Assembly: GCA_023443625.1 (NCBI GenBank) | Contig: JAEZTQ010000088.1 | Span: forward strand, 26,774 to 90,773 | Direction of reading: 5' to 3' | DNA length: 64,000 nt | Source of the DNA: Bacillota bacterium | GTDB lineage: Bacteria; Bacillota_A; Clostridia; Lachnospirales; Lachnospiraceae | Shown here: positions 52,341-63,200 of the stretch, in pieces | Numbering within the stretch: position 1 is the first letter of the stretch | How the letters are laid out: each line of letters begins with the position of its first letter | Notes under the pieces: generated by a model | What the model was told of the DNA's origin: nothing | The model's input: the letters and a program-made list of their open reading frames with translations, nothing else | Databases searched by the model: none | Program-made: the position numbers and the translations under genes

Positions 52341-53333
52341 ATGAAAAAAGTTTGGGCATCAGGGATAATACTACTATTTATCTTTTGCTCCTCTTGTGCA
52401 AAGGAACAAGCGCCAGAGGCTATTCACAAAGTCACACCACAGATTACACCACAAACCACACCCAAATCATCAGAAATCACACAGAAAATTGCACAAAATA
52501 CAGAAAATCCCATTGATAGCACCATAGTAGCCCAAGGAGAAATAAAAGCAAGTGAGGTAGGTATTTTAAAATTAGTTCAAGGCGTTTACTCTGAAGGAGA
52601 GAAAATACTAACAAAAGAGAAGAATACTTACTACTGGTATGAAGCAGATGGTAAAACATATATTGAGACTGAAAAGGTGGAGATAAATGAAAATAAAGGA
52701 GATGTACTTGTTATTTCACCAACTTCTCAAGAAGAATATGGACAAATGATACATTTGACTACCACCAAAGACTTGAATTTTACTAAAGTGGTCAATATAT
52801 TGCATGATAGGGCAATCATACAAAGTATGTCCAGTGATGCAACGAAGCATTATAATTTTGAGGCTGATCTTCAATCAGGGGAGGCAGTTGAGATTACTTA
52901 TACAGATAAGCTAAGTGATGATGAAAGAAAATCAAGTAGAAAAGAGACAGTAATAGCATTAACGGAGGATACCACACTATGTCACTATTATATTGCTGGT
53001 AAAACTGCTGAGGATAGCTATTCCATATGGCTGGTTATTGATAAGGACAATACTGTGATTAAAAGGTTTACTACTAAGTATTTTGATGATATGGATAATA
53101 TTTGTGTAAGTGAAGATAAAAACTATGTATGCTTTACTTATCAGCAGACGACTCGCAGTCCCCATATTCTAAATATAGAGAAGGAATTGGTTTATCCCAT
53201 ATTTGATGAAAAAGATTTTTATGGTTATGAATCAGTGTTATTTATGAATTGGGTAAATGAAGATACTTTAGCTTTGGGATATAAAAAGAATGATGAACAG
53301 ATAATTAAGTTCCACAAAGTAACATTTGATTAG
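52341..53333 (+). CDS. Lipoprotein of unknown function
   Basis: ATG 52341 follows AAGGAGG; the frame back to 52314 is not used. The 330-aa protein has a lipoprotein signal (MKKVWASGIILLFIFCSSCA, lipid-modified Cys about residue 19), a Thr/Pro/Lys-rich linker (HKVTPQITPQTTPKSSE) and a beta-rich domain of about 270 residues with acidic character (YYWYEADGKTYIETEKVE, EDKNYVCFTYQQTT). It looks like a propeller-type or DUF extracellular domain; I do not know the family. Probably in one unit with the secreted caspase-like protein. Confidence 0.75.
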   Translation: MKKVWASGIILLFIFCSSCAKEQAPEAIHKVTPQITPQTTPKSSEITQKIAQNTENPIDSTIVAQGEIKASEVGILKLVQGVYSEGEKILTKEKNTYYWYEADGKTYIETEKVEINENKGDVLVISPTSQEEYGQMIHLTTTKDLNFTKVVNILHDRAIIQSMSSDATKHYNFEADLQSGEAVEITYTDKLSDDERKSSRKETVIALTEDTTLCHYYIAGKTAEDSYSIWLVIDKDNTVIKRFTTKYFDDMDNICVSEDKNYVCFTYQQTTRSPHILNIEKELVYPIFDEKDFYGYESVLFMNWVNEDTLALGYKKNDEQIIKFHKVTFD

Positions 53334-53387
53334 TAATAATAGGGCAGGGCAGGACCAAGAGAAATAGTGAACGATATTAGGGCACAT

Positions 53388-53434
53388 ATCTCCTGAATGT
53401 TTCATATAATATTACAAGTAATTTTTCAGGAGAT
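53388..53434 (+). promoter_or_regulatory. Hairpin sequestering the ribosome site of the ferritin-like gene
   Basis: ATCTCCTGAA (53388-53397) is exactly complementary to TTCAGGAGAT (53425-53434), and the right arm contains the CAGGAG ribosome site six bases before ATG 53441. Folding would block translation. Confidence 0.65.
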
Positions 53435-53440
53435 AACAGG

Positions 53441-53992
53441 ATGTATTACAATGAATACAGCGGTTACGACCCCTATTTATACGAGGAAGAAGCCCCATAT
53501 ATGCAGAGTATGGCCTCACCTATGGAAGAAGAGCAGATGCAAACTGTCGATATATTCACCTATCCAGAAAATCTTCAGGGAGCTCTTTACCTGATCCAGA
53601 AGGGGCTTTCAGGTGAAACCGAAGATAGGATGTTCTATAGTTGGCTTATCGAGAGAGCCCCCTCAGAGGAAGACATAGAGATAATCTCAGGCATTCGTGA
53701 CAATGAGATTGGTCACTTTGCATTATTTAATCGACTTTATTCGGAATTAACTGGTATGTCACCCCAACTGCTACAGAGTGAGCAGTTCATGGCACCTGCC
53801 AACTATTGCACCGGACTGTCCCGTGCTCTAAAGGGAGAGCAGAACGCCGTACAAAACTATCGTAAGATCCTCTATGCTATGCAAGACCGTGTCCATATCA
53901 ACATGATGACCGAAATTATAACGGATGAGATTAGACATGGAATTCTTTATAACTACCTGTATGCCAAAAATAACTGTCATGGCCAAAGATAA
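53441..53992 (+). CDS. Ferritin-like (rubrerythrin-type) protein
   Basis: The 183-aa protein has a Tyr/Glu/Met-rich N-terminus (YYNEYSGYDPYLYEEEAPYM) and then a four-helix ferritin-like domain with two di-iron motifs, IRDNEIGHFALFNRLY (ExxH) and TEIITDEIRHGILYNYLY (ExxH), plus Glu in LKGEQNAVQNY. It may store iron or act in peroxide detoxification; similar Tyr-rich ferritin-like proteins occur in spores of clostridia. Its translation seems controlled by a hairpin over the ribosome site. Terminator at 54033. Confidence 0.85.
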   Translation: MYYNEYSGYDPYLYEEEAPYMQSMASPMEEEQMQTVDIFTYPENLQGALYLIQKGLSGETEDRMFYSWLIERAPSEEDIEIISGIRDNEIGHFALFNRLYSELTGMSPQLLQSEQFMAPANYCTGLSRALKGEQNAVQNYRKILYAMQDRVHINMMTEIITDEIRHGILYNYLYAKNNCHGQR

Positions 53993-54032
53993 CCACACCA
54001 TAGGTTGATATTTTCATTTAATAAAGAAAGTA

Positions 54033-54080
54033 AAGACTGCTGTAATATCCCTACTTTGAGTAGGTTGTTACAACAGTCTT
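54033..54080. terminator. Bidirectional hairpin terminator
   Basis: AAGACTG-C-TGTAA pairs with TTACA-A-CAGTCTT, enclosing CCTAC/GTAGG. It lies between the ferritin-like gene and the minus-strand PII operon and can end both. Confidence 0.75.
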
Positions 54081-54163
54081 ATGTTTTAATCTTTTATTAT
54101 CTAAAATCTATTACAAATAATAAAACTTAATCCTATCCATGAGAGTGAAAGTTAATGCAGTAT

Positions 54164-54508
54164 CTAGCCAATTCTGCCATTATCGGGAGCTTTAGCAAAA
54201 TTTTGGCTTAGGCCAACGGTTTTTGCAACGGGCAGAGTAAAGGCTATGCCATGAGCTTCCGTCTTAAAGCCTATATTTTGTTTTACGGCCTCCATAATGG
54301 CTTCAGCGGTTTCAGTGTCAGTAAGAGTTAATATCATTTCTTTTTCACTATCAGTACTAATCCCCATTATTTCTTTATGCATGGAACTAATACCGCGAGA
54401 ATTAATAATAGTGGCGCCAACGGAACCTTTTGCACGGATTAATTCAACAACTTGCTCAGCAAATCCTACATTGACAACTATATACAATGCTTTCATATTA
54501 TTATTCAT
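54164..54508 (-). CDS. PII-like regulatory protein (second of a pair)
   Basis: The 114-aa protein has the PII fold order (MKALYIVVNVGFAEQVVELI, GATIINSRGISS, then the EIMGISTDSEKEMILTLTD strand, AEAIMEAVKQN and a GIAFTLPVAKTVGL ending). The T-loop is short and lacks the Tyr uridylylation site, as in the PII-like proteins found with transporters. It presumably binds a nucleotide and gates the DUF1538 membrane protein of this operon. It starts 15 bases after the first PII-like gene. Confidence 0.82.
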   Translation of the reverse strand: MNNNMKALYIVVNVGFAEQVVELIRAKGSVGATIINSRGISSMHKEIMGISTDSEKEMILTLTDTETAEAIMEAVKQNIGFKTEAHGIAFTLPVAKTVGLSQNFAKAPDNGRIG

Positions 54509-54523
54509 TTCTTCCTCCTAAAG

Positions 54524-54838
54524 TTATACTGATAACTTGTCTACAGGAATAGAAAAAGCGATACCTGTATTTGGTTTATTAAAATTATATTTTTCGATTA
54601 ATTGATCAAATATTTGTTTGGTTAAATCACCTTTCACTATACATGTGATTAAAATCTTCTTCTCTTCAGGTACGAGTCCCAGCATATCTTTAAAATACCC
54701 GCTTTGGACCGAACCCTTAGCATATACTACATTAATAAGACGACATCCAAATTCAAATAGTAATTTTGATAATACTTCTTTATGTTTTCTATCTGCTATT
54801 ATGGTTAAATAATCTACACCAAAATCAAAATCAGTCAA
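54524..54838 (-). CDS. PII-like regulatory protein (first of a pair)
   Basis: The 104-aa protein matches its neighbour in outline: FGVDYLTIIADRKHKEVLSK, CRLINVVYAKGSVQS, KKILITCIVKGDLTKQIFDQL and NTGIAFSIPVDKLSV. Like the second copy it ends with the GIAFS/TLPV strand, which marks the pair as a duplicate of one ancestral PII-like protein. It overlaps the end of the DUF1538 gene by eight bases, so translation is coupled. Two different copies suggest a heteromeric trimer or separate ligands. Confidence 0.82.
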   Translation of the reverse strand: MTDFDFGVDYLTIIADRKHKEVLSKLLFEFGCRLINVVYAKGSVQSGYFKDMLGLVPEEKKILITCIVKGDLTKQIFDQLIEKYNFNKPNTGIAFSIPVDKLSV

Positions 54839-56543
54839 GGTTATTATTATCCTCCTTCATCATATTCTGCTCTAGGCTTTCGTTCTCTATGTTGTCATTT
54901 AGTGATATATCTTCACTATATAGTTCATCATCACTATGATGCTTATGGTACTCCTCAACACGATCAACTAATAAAGCTAATTCTGCAAAATCCTCATTTT
55001 CAGCAACTTCCAGAGATTTATCAACTTTCTTCATTCCTATATCATACACTATACCTAATAATTGCACAGCAATCAATGGGGTAACAGAAATAAATGCAAT
55101 AATTCCAAAACCTTCAACTAACATGGACTGGCCACCCAAACCTTCAGTCTGTGTAACTACTTGAGCAGCGCCAAGGGTCAGGGGTGTTAAAAATGCTGAA
55201 GTTAAGGCCCCTCCTGATACACCACCTGAGTCAAAGGCCAAGCCTACGAATAATTTTGGTGTTTTTATCATCATTATTAGTGCAATTGCGTACAGGGGAA
55301 CTAAAAAGTACAAAATATTTATTCCTGTTAAAATCTTTACCATGCATAGCAGAGAAGCAATACCTATACCAATGGCCAGAGTCATACGAATGGTTAATTT
55401 TTTGATATGACCATTCGTGATTTCTTCAAGCTGTTCTCCCAGTACAGTAACAGCTGGTTCCGATAATGTAATAGCAGCACCGAGGACACAGCCCACCAAT
55501 AGGAGTAACCATTTAAACCAATGGGGTCGGGCAGGATCTAAAAAGACCTCACCAATATATTTTCCAGCAAAAGCAAAACCATAATCAATACCAACCAGGA
55601 AAATATACAAACCAATAAAAACAATGACTGTTCCTGCTAGAATTGAAATGAACTCCTTTTTTGGTAACTTAAGTAAGAAGTATTGAAAGGGTATAAATAC
55701 AAGTATAACGGGTATTAAGGCAAATGCCACTCCAGATAGATTACCGGTAATAATTTCACTAATGGAAACGGCAGTACCTGGTGCATAAAGTTGCTCTGGA
55801 GGTAATACTCCATTATATTGTGCATTGAGAACAAGCCCATAAATTGCCAAGGCAATAATAGGTCCTATGGAAGCTAAACCAATGATACCAAAGGAATCAT
55901 CATTACCCTTATGTTTAGACATGGTGACGGAAACACCCATGCCTAGGGCTAAGATGAAGGGAACAGAAATGTCCCCTGTTGTAGCTCCGCTACCATCAAA
56001 TGCCAAGGCAACAAATTCATTAGGAACAAGGAAGATTAAAATAAATGTTATGATATAAAAGACGGCAAAAACTATTTTGATATTTAAATCCTTCATTAAT
56101 CGATAAAGGGAGAAGCCTACCATTACACCAATGCCAATACCCATAACCCATATAAAGACACCATTATTAATAATCGGCATAATCATATTCGTTTGTTTTG
56201 CTAAAACTGTCAAAGCAGGCTCAGCAACAGTGGCAAGAAGGCCAAATACAAAACCAAAGAAGATAATATAGGAGGCTTTTTTAAGTTTTATTAATGAGCC
56301 TCCCACAAGTTTTCCTATGGGTAAGATACTAATATTTAATCCATCCAAAAACAAAGTTTGGCCAAAAACAACACTGATGTAACCAACAAACAATTTAACA
56401 TAATCAGACATATTGTCCAGGGGAGCAATAAAACCACAAACAATAATAATTACTATTGCAAGAGGTAGTGAAGAGATAAACACTTCCTTCAACGTGGTGG
56501 CAAAAATAGAGAGTTTACTCTTTAGGTTTAGATTATTCATCAC
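54831..56543 (-). CDS. DUF1538 membrane transporter, duplicated
   Basis: The 570-aa membrane protein has about twelve to fourteen TM helices and consists of two copies of the DUF1538 unit: the first has GLLATVAEPALTVLAKQTN (about residue 97), the second GAAITLSEPAVTVLGEQLEE (about 360), and AFDGSGATTGDISVPF / AFDSGGVSGGALTSAF repeat likewise. The internal repeat suggests an inverted or tandem two-fold transporter or channel. A 60-residue acidic, Asn-rich C-terminal tail (EYHKHHSDDELYSED) is cytosolic. The PII-like proteins are its likely regulators. The substrate is unknown. AGGAG precedes the ATG. Confidence 0.88.
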   Translation of the reverse strand: MMNNLNLKSKLSIFATTLKEVFISSLPLAIVIIIVCGFIAPLDNMSDYVKLFVGYISVVFGQTLFLDGLNISILPIGKLVGGSLIKLKKASYIIFFGFVFGLLATVAEPALTVLAKQTNMIMPIINNGVFIWVMGIGIGVMVGFSLYRLMKDLNIKIVFAVFYIITFILIFLVPNEFVALAFDGSGATTGDISVPFILALGMGVSVTMSKHKGNDDSFGIIGLASIGPIIALAIYGLVLNAQYNGVLPPEQLYAPGTAVSISEIITGNLSGVAFALIPVILVFIPFQYFLLKLPKKEFISILAGTVIVFIGLYIFLVGIDYGFAFAGKYIGEVFLDPARPHWFKWLLLLVGCVLGAAITLSEPAVTVLGEQLEEITNGHIKKLTIRMTLAIGIGIASLLCMVKILTGINILYFLVPLYAIALIMMIKTPKLFVGLAFDSGGVSGGALTSAFLTPLTLGAAQVVTQTEGLGGQSMLVEGFGIIAFISVTPLIAVQLLGIVYDIGMKKVDKSLEVAENEDFAELALLVDRVEEYHKHHSDDELYSEDISLNDNIENESLEQNMMKEDNNNLD

Positions 56544-57299
56544 GATCTCCTATCTTATTTTGATGAACATACAAGAAAAACCATCCAATGAAAGCTTCCA
56601 AGAAATTTGGTTGGAAAATACGAGTATATAAGTATATTACACAATAGAACTTGAGTCAAACCTCAATGACTTTCAGAATAAAATTAATAAAGTATAATTA
56701 CTACACTTTTCATTGAAACGAGAAAATTTATCGACAACTTGTACGTTATTATTGAGAATTATACTATAAATTCAACAAATATTCAACAATTTTATAAATT
56801 AATTAGACTTTATACACTCTTATTAACATAATCTTAACACATCATATAGGATATCTTTATGCTGTCTTAACACCATATATACATTGAATGAGTCTTTCTA
56901 ATGTAGTATTTTAAGCATTTTACAGATAATAGATAAAGGAGATGGAAAAGTAATTATATTATATGCATATATGTACTGATTATTATATAGAGTGTGAAAT
57001 TATAGTTCGGACATAAATAGAAATGATAATTCGGATATCTTATGTAAAATTAGGTCTATTTTACCACAGAAAAAACTACAAAATATTACATATAATTACG
57101 ATATTTATATAATAAGGGTAAGTATTAATACAATTATCTAGGGGTTAATGAGTATAAGAGATGATCGTTCTACTTTATCTTTGTTGCAGGTGTTTTTATA
57201 GTTGATTACATAATACTGATTGAGAAATGAAGCGAGGAGATTTGGTCAATATCTGTAAAAGTCCTGTGAAAATTGTGGAAATGAATAGGGGGAATGAAA
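56544..57299. other. Long AT-rich intergenic region before the RHS gene
   Basis: About 750 bases between divergent genes. I see no conserved ORF, RNA or repeat here. It must contain the promoters of the DUF1538 operon and of the RHS gene, but none stands out as consensus. A GGGGGAATG site at 57288-57296 serves the ATG at 57300. Confidence 0.5.
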
Positions 57300-60200
57300 A
57301 TGGCTTTACCAATAAGCAGAAAAAGAATTACATACTTCCTTAAGAGAAGTTTAAGCCTGATTTTATGTATAACGTTAATCTTAACAAATATGCCCATTCA
57401 GGCGAATGCAGCAGTAACTATCAAAAAATTTATTAAGGCGAATCCTTCAGTCTTTGTTCCATCAGATGGGGAAACGGCAGATATCACCTGGAACTTTGAA
57501 AATACTCATGTAGCCAATGTAATGATAATGAATGGCACAAAAGTAATTGATTATCTCGCCAAGGATAAGAAATACGAAGGAAATTATAAAATACATAAAC
57601 TTACCTGGGATGGTAAGGATCAAAATGGCAAGATTGTGGAAGCTGGTACCTATTCTGTTGTTGTAGAACCGCAAGAAGCTATTTATAAGAAATATAAATC
57701 AATTACCAGTATTACGGTGCTTAATGATAACAGTCAAGAGATCAGTATAGCTCCTCTCCAGAATGGAAATACCTTCAAGGTCTATGGTATGGGAGGAAGT
57801 AAGCAGGGAGTTAGTAAAGTAACACTTGCTATTACAAAGGATGGAGAAGATAGCAAGAGTATTGATGCTACCATAGTGGACAATCTCTGGTATGCCACCT
57901 TGCCCATGTCTGCTTATAGTCTTTATGATATAAAAGCAACCATTAGTAAAAACACTAAGAATACTACTAAAACTCTGTCTGCTATTCGACATGTATTTCG
58001 TTTCTCTGATCGTATGGTTTATTTGGCTTCGGCTTATTACGGAGATTATACCAAGGATGATGTTATCCTATTGAATAATAATTTATCCGGACAGTATAAG
58101 AATGAAGGAGAATTGGTGAAATCCAATGTTCTAATCTTAAATCCTTCAAAAAAAGTTCAACAGGAAATCAAATTAAATTCAGATACAACAAAGCAGCATC
58201 TGGGAGTCATTGATCAGATACAAAGGACTGCTTCCACCAATCCCGTAAGCTTATCTATGGGAAATAGCTTTTATACAAATGAAGATATTTCCATAGATGG
58301 TTTTATCCCGTTAACCTTTACTCGGGTATACAATTCATTAAGTCATAGTTTTAACGAATTTGGTATGAATTGGTCTCATTCTTATAATTACTGCTTACAG
58401 AATAATGGAAAGACCATTGCCATTCAATTTGATGATGGGCATATGGAATATTATACGAAGGACAGTACTGGAAAATATGTTACATCGGAAGGGTTAGTAA
58501 GAGATTTAAAGGTGAATGCTGATAAAACTTATACCCTTACAGTGAATGGTACCCAGTACTATAACTTTGGGGTAGATGGAAGTCTGCTAAACATAAAGGA
58601 TTTAAATGGTAATACTACAACGCTGACTTATACCAAGGGGATGTTAACCAAAGTTGAAAATATCAGTGGATATTTTAACATTACCTACAATACGGATGGA
58701 ACAATACAAACAATTACAGATAGTGGAAACAGAAGGGTAGGCTATACCTACGAGAATGGTCAATTAACTAAGCTATCGAATGTCAATGGATATGTGAGAA
58801 CCTACTCGTATGACTCCTTAAGTCGTTTAGACAAGGTGGTAAGTCCCGAAGGAGTCACAGAGCTTGCGGTCAAATATGATACATCTGATAGGGCAACTTC
58901 CAAGTCGATATTCGGGAGTACATATAAATATAGCTATAATGATGCAGGAAGAACAATTATCTGTACGGAACCCAATGGTAATAAGATTACCTTCCGCTAT
59001 ACCCAGGATTATCGTATTGAATCCGAGGAATATTCAGATGGTACTGTCAAGTATTACTATAAGGATGGCAGCGAAAAGACAGAAACTACTGAAAAGACAG
59101 AAAGTACAGAAAGTACCAATACAGCAGTAGTTGCAGCAACAAATTTAAGTTCTGATAGTAAGGCAGAGAAAACTTCTAATCTTTCCATGGAAACCAAGGT
59201 TAGCAAAGAAACTGCAAGATCTATTAATGAGAATACAGTAGTATTATTGTCTGATCGGACAGGAAATCCTGACCTGGAGCTGGAAACTCATAATATGAAT
59301 ACTGCAATCGGTTCCGCAACCAATAATACTTTGTATCCGAAATTTAGGATCATCAATAACGGCAGTACCTCCGTTAGTTTATCCGATATTACCCTTCGGT
59401 ATTATTATACGGTAGACGGGGAGAAACCGCAGAATTTTTGGTGTGACTGGTCCAGTGCTGGTATGGGTAATGTTACCGGTAAATTTGTTAAATTAGAAAG
59501 TCCAACCAGTACGGCAGATTATTATCTGGAGGTTGGCTTCACATCTGGGACAGTAAAACCTGGTGAGACAGTAGAAACCCATATCAGAATTGCAAAAAAC
59601 GATTGGAGTGTCTTTACCCCGGGTAATGATTATTCCCAGAACTTATCAAATGGTTTCACTAGTTTTGATAAGGTAGACATGTTCTTTCAAGGTAATTTAA
59701 TATGGGGAAAAGGTTCCTTACGTGAGGGATATGTAACTACAGGTGAAGATGATCCAGATGAGAAAGATAATGGGAAACCTGAAGAAACAAGTAGCAGCAC
59801 TTCTAGTGAGGATAGCAGTAAAAATGATACTCAGGTTACTGGGGTAAATTATCAATTAAAGTTACAGATGTATAATACGGGAAACAGTGGAGCCACAACC
59901 AATACCATCCATCCCATGATGCGCCTTGTGAATACAGGCAAAAACATGGTGAAGTTAAGTGATGTCACAATTCGGTATTACTATACAACAGATGATAAGA
60001 AAACGCAGAACTTCTGGTGCGATTGGTCCAGTGTGGGACAGCAAAATATAAAAGGAACCTTCCACACAATGGCAGAACCCACTGACAAAGCAGATACTTA
60101 TCTGGAAGTCAGCTTCCTATCCGGTGCCGGTTATATAGATATCGGTGGACAGGTAGATATTCACATCCGCATTGCCAAAAATGACTGGACTAATTATGAC

Positions 60201-63200
60201 ATTACCAATGACTACTCCCTTCGTGCAGCGGAAAGCTTTGCAGACTGGGATAAGGTGGATGTATTCGTAAAAGGTGAAAAAGTATGGGGCGAAGGTATTA
60301 TACCCGGTGACGTGGTAGTAAAGACAGAGGAAGAATACATTGATTATGCCGATACTACTTATACCCCCGTTAGAGTAGAGATGTATAACACCAATAAGGA
60401 AAGTAGAAGTAGTGCTCTATCGCCAAGATTTCGTATTTACAATACAGGAACAGAGGCATTCAAGCTATCTGATCTCAATATTGTGTACTTCTATACCACT
60501 GACGGGCCGGAAAAACAAATATTTGAGGTGGACTGGGTTGGAGTTGGAAGTAAGTTTCAGACCGGTATTGGCAAAGGGGATATAACTTGTGATTTTACTG
60601 AGGTGGGTGAGGATAATTTAGCGACTAATTGTGCTGCTAATATTGGATTTACTAGAAATGATATAAAGTTGCAGCCCGGAGAGTACCTAGAACTTCATGT
60701 TAGAATTCACAGAGAAGCTTGGACAAATTATGTACAGAATAACGATTATTCATTAAATCCAGAGGCTAGCACCTATGAAGAATGGAGCAATATTGCAGTT
60801 TTTGTCAATGATAAATGGGCTTATGGAAGTCTACCCTTAACCTATGCCATGGTGATAGATCCCAACCCGGATAGGGAGGAAGTTTATCCTGTGGATACTC
60901 AAGGCTCTTACGGTTCCAATACGGACAAATCCGGAAATGCCTCCTACTATTCCTATGATGATAATGGTAATATTACCACTAATGTGGATTCCTTAGGGAA
61001 TAAAACAGAGTATACTTATAATAAATTTAATCAGACAACCAGTATTACTGATGCCAAGGGGAATGAAACCACCTATGACTATGACAGTAAAGGAAATCTT
61101 ACAACTGTTACCGATGCTTTGGGGAATAAGACAAATTTAACTTATAATTCCTTGGGGTGTCTTACCATGATTGAATTGGAAGATGGTAGTAGTCAAAGCG
61201 CAACCTACGATAGTAAAGGTAATTTAATAACAAGTACAGATGCAAATGGCAATACTATATCATTTCAATATGATTCTCTAAATCGAATTACCCAGTATAG
61301 GGATGGTAAGGGCAATACGGAAATCTATGACTATATGGCAGACGGTAATATTGCAAAGGTTACCGACGCACTAGGCTATACCTTAGAATTTGAATATAAC
61401 AAGGATGGGCAGACAACCAAAGAAATTAATGAAAATAAAAAAGTGACCCAGTATCAATACAGCACCACCACAGGGCTTTTAATCCAGGTAACGGATGCTT
61501 TATCCGGTGTGGTGAAATATCAGTATGATAGTATGGGTAAGTTAACCAAGACAACAAAGGCCAATGGTAGCGTTACCACCTATGAATATGATTTGTTTGG
61601 ACGTACCACCGCAGTCACTGACGGGGAAGGAGGGAAAACCTCCTATACCTTAGATGTGAATGGTAATGTAACCAAAGAAATCGATTCCTTAGGAAACGTA
61701 AATAAATATGCCTATGATCAACTGAACCGACTGGTTTCCTATACAGATGGTGAAGGTGCAAAAACAACCTATGAATACGATAATTTTGGTCGAAATACAA
61801 AGGTGATTGATGCTCTGGGTGGAGTTACTGCCTATAAGTACGATGAATTAGGCAATTTATTACAGATCACCGATGCTATGGGAAATGTAGTAAAGCAGGA
61901 ATATAGTAAGGTTGGGCTTCTAACATCCTATACCGATGCCGAAGGAAATAAAACCACTTATGAATACGATGCCGGGGGAAGACAGACAAAGCAGATTAAT
62001 CCCATTGGAGGAATTCTTTCCTGGACATATGATGAGAATGATAATCTGACAGAGGAGCGGGATGAACTAGGGAATACCGTTACCTATACCTACGATAAAT
62101 TAGATCGTTTAACTAAGATAACAGATGCATTGGGAAAGACAACAATTTATAAATATGATGGCGTTGGTAATAAAACAGAAGTGACCGATGCTTTAGGTAA
62201 CACCACAACCTTTCAATATGATGCTCTAAATAACTTGAAGCAGGTTACGGATGCCTTGGGTAATGCAACAAAGTATGAGTATGACAAGATGGGGCAACTG
62301 ACAAAGGAGATAAATCCTCTAGGTAATAGCTTATCCTATGAGTATGATAAAAATGGAAACCAAGTGAGGGTAACGGATACACTTGGTTATAGCACTTCCT
62401 TTACCTATGATAATCTGAATAGGTTAGTGGAGAAAAAGGATGCCCTGGGTAATAAGATTGCTTATACCTATGATAGAAGGGGTAATCGGTTAACAGAAAA
62501 AGATTCCAAAGGAAATGTCACCACCTATGACTATGACAGTTTAGGAAACCTGACGAAGGTGAAAGATGCGCTGGGGCACATATCCGAATATACCTATGAC
62601 AAACTGGGTAATCGGATAAAAAACACCCGCATTGGAGCTTCTGATAGTCAAACCACAAGTTACCAATATAATAAAAATGGAAATCGTATTCTACTCACTG
62701 ACCCGGTAGGGAAAACCATTTCCTATGAATATAATAATATGGGGCAGCTGGTAAAAGAAACTGCAAAAGACGGTAGTGCTACCAAATACGAATATGATAA
62801 GGCTGGCAATGTCTCAAAGAAAACCTATGGGGATAATCGTTCTATAAGTTATATTTATGATAAGAATAACCGCTTGACATTAATGACGGACTGGAATGGA
62901 ACCACGGAGTATTCTTATGACGCTCTGGGGCAGACCATTAAGGTAACAGATCCTAAGAAACAGACTGTTACATATACCTGGACAAAGACGGGACAAAAGA
63001 GTACCATGACCTATCCAGATGGCAACCAGATTCAATACGATTATGATAAAGCCGGTAATCTCATTCAAGTAACGGATACCAATAAGGGAGTAACCACCTA
63101 CACCTATGATAATAACAGTCAGTTAAAAGCAAAGAAGCTTCCAAATGGTGGAGAATCAAGTTACACCTATGATGGTAATGGACAATTGACAGGTAGAGTA

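Noticed and set aside
58864..59130. Separate 88-aa ORF within the RHS gene
   Set aside because: It is out of frame with the continuous RHS-CBM3 reading frame and has no protein features.
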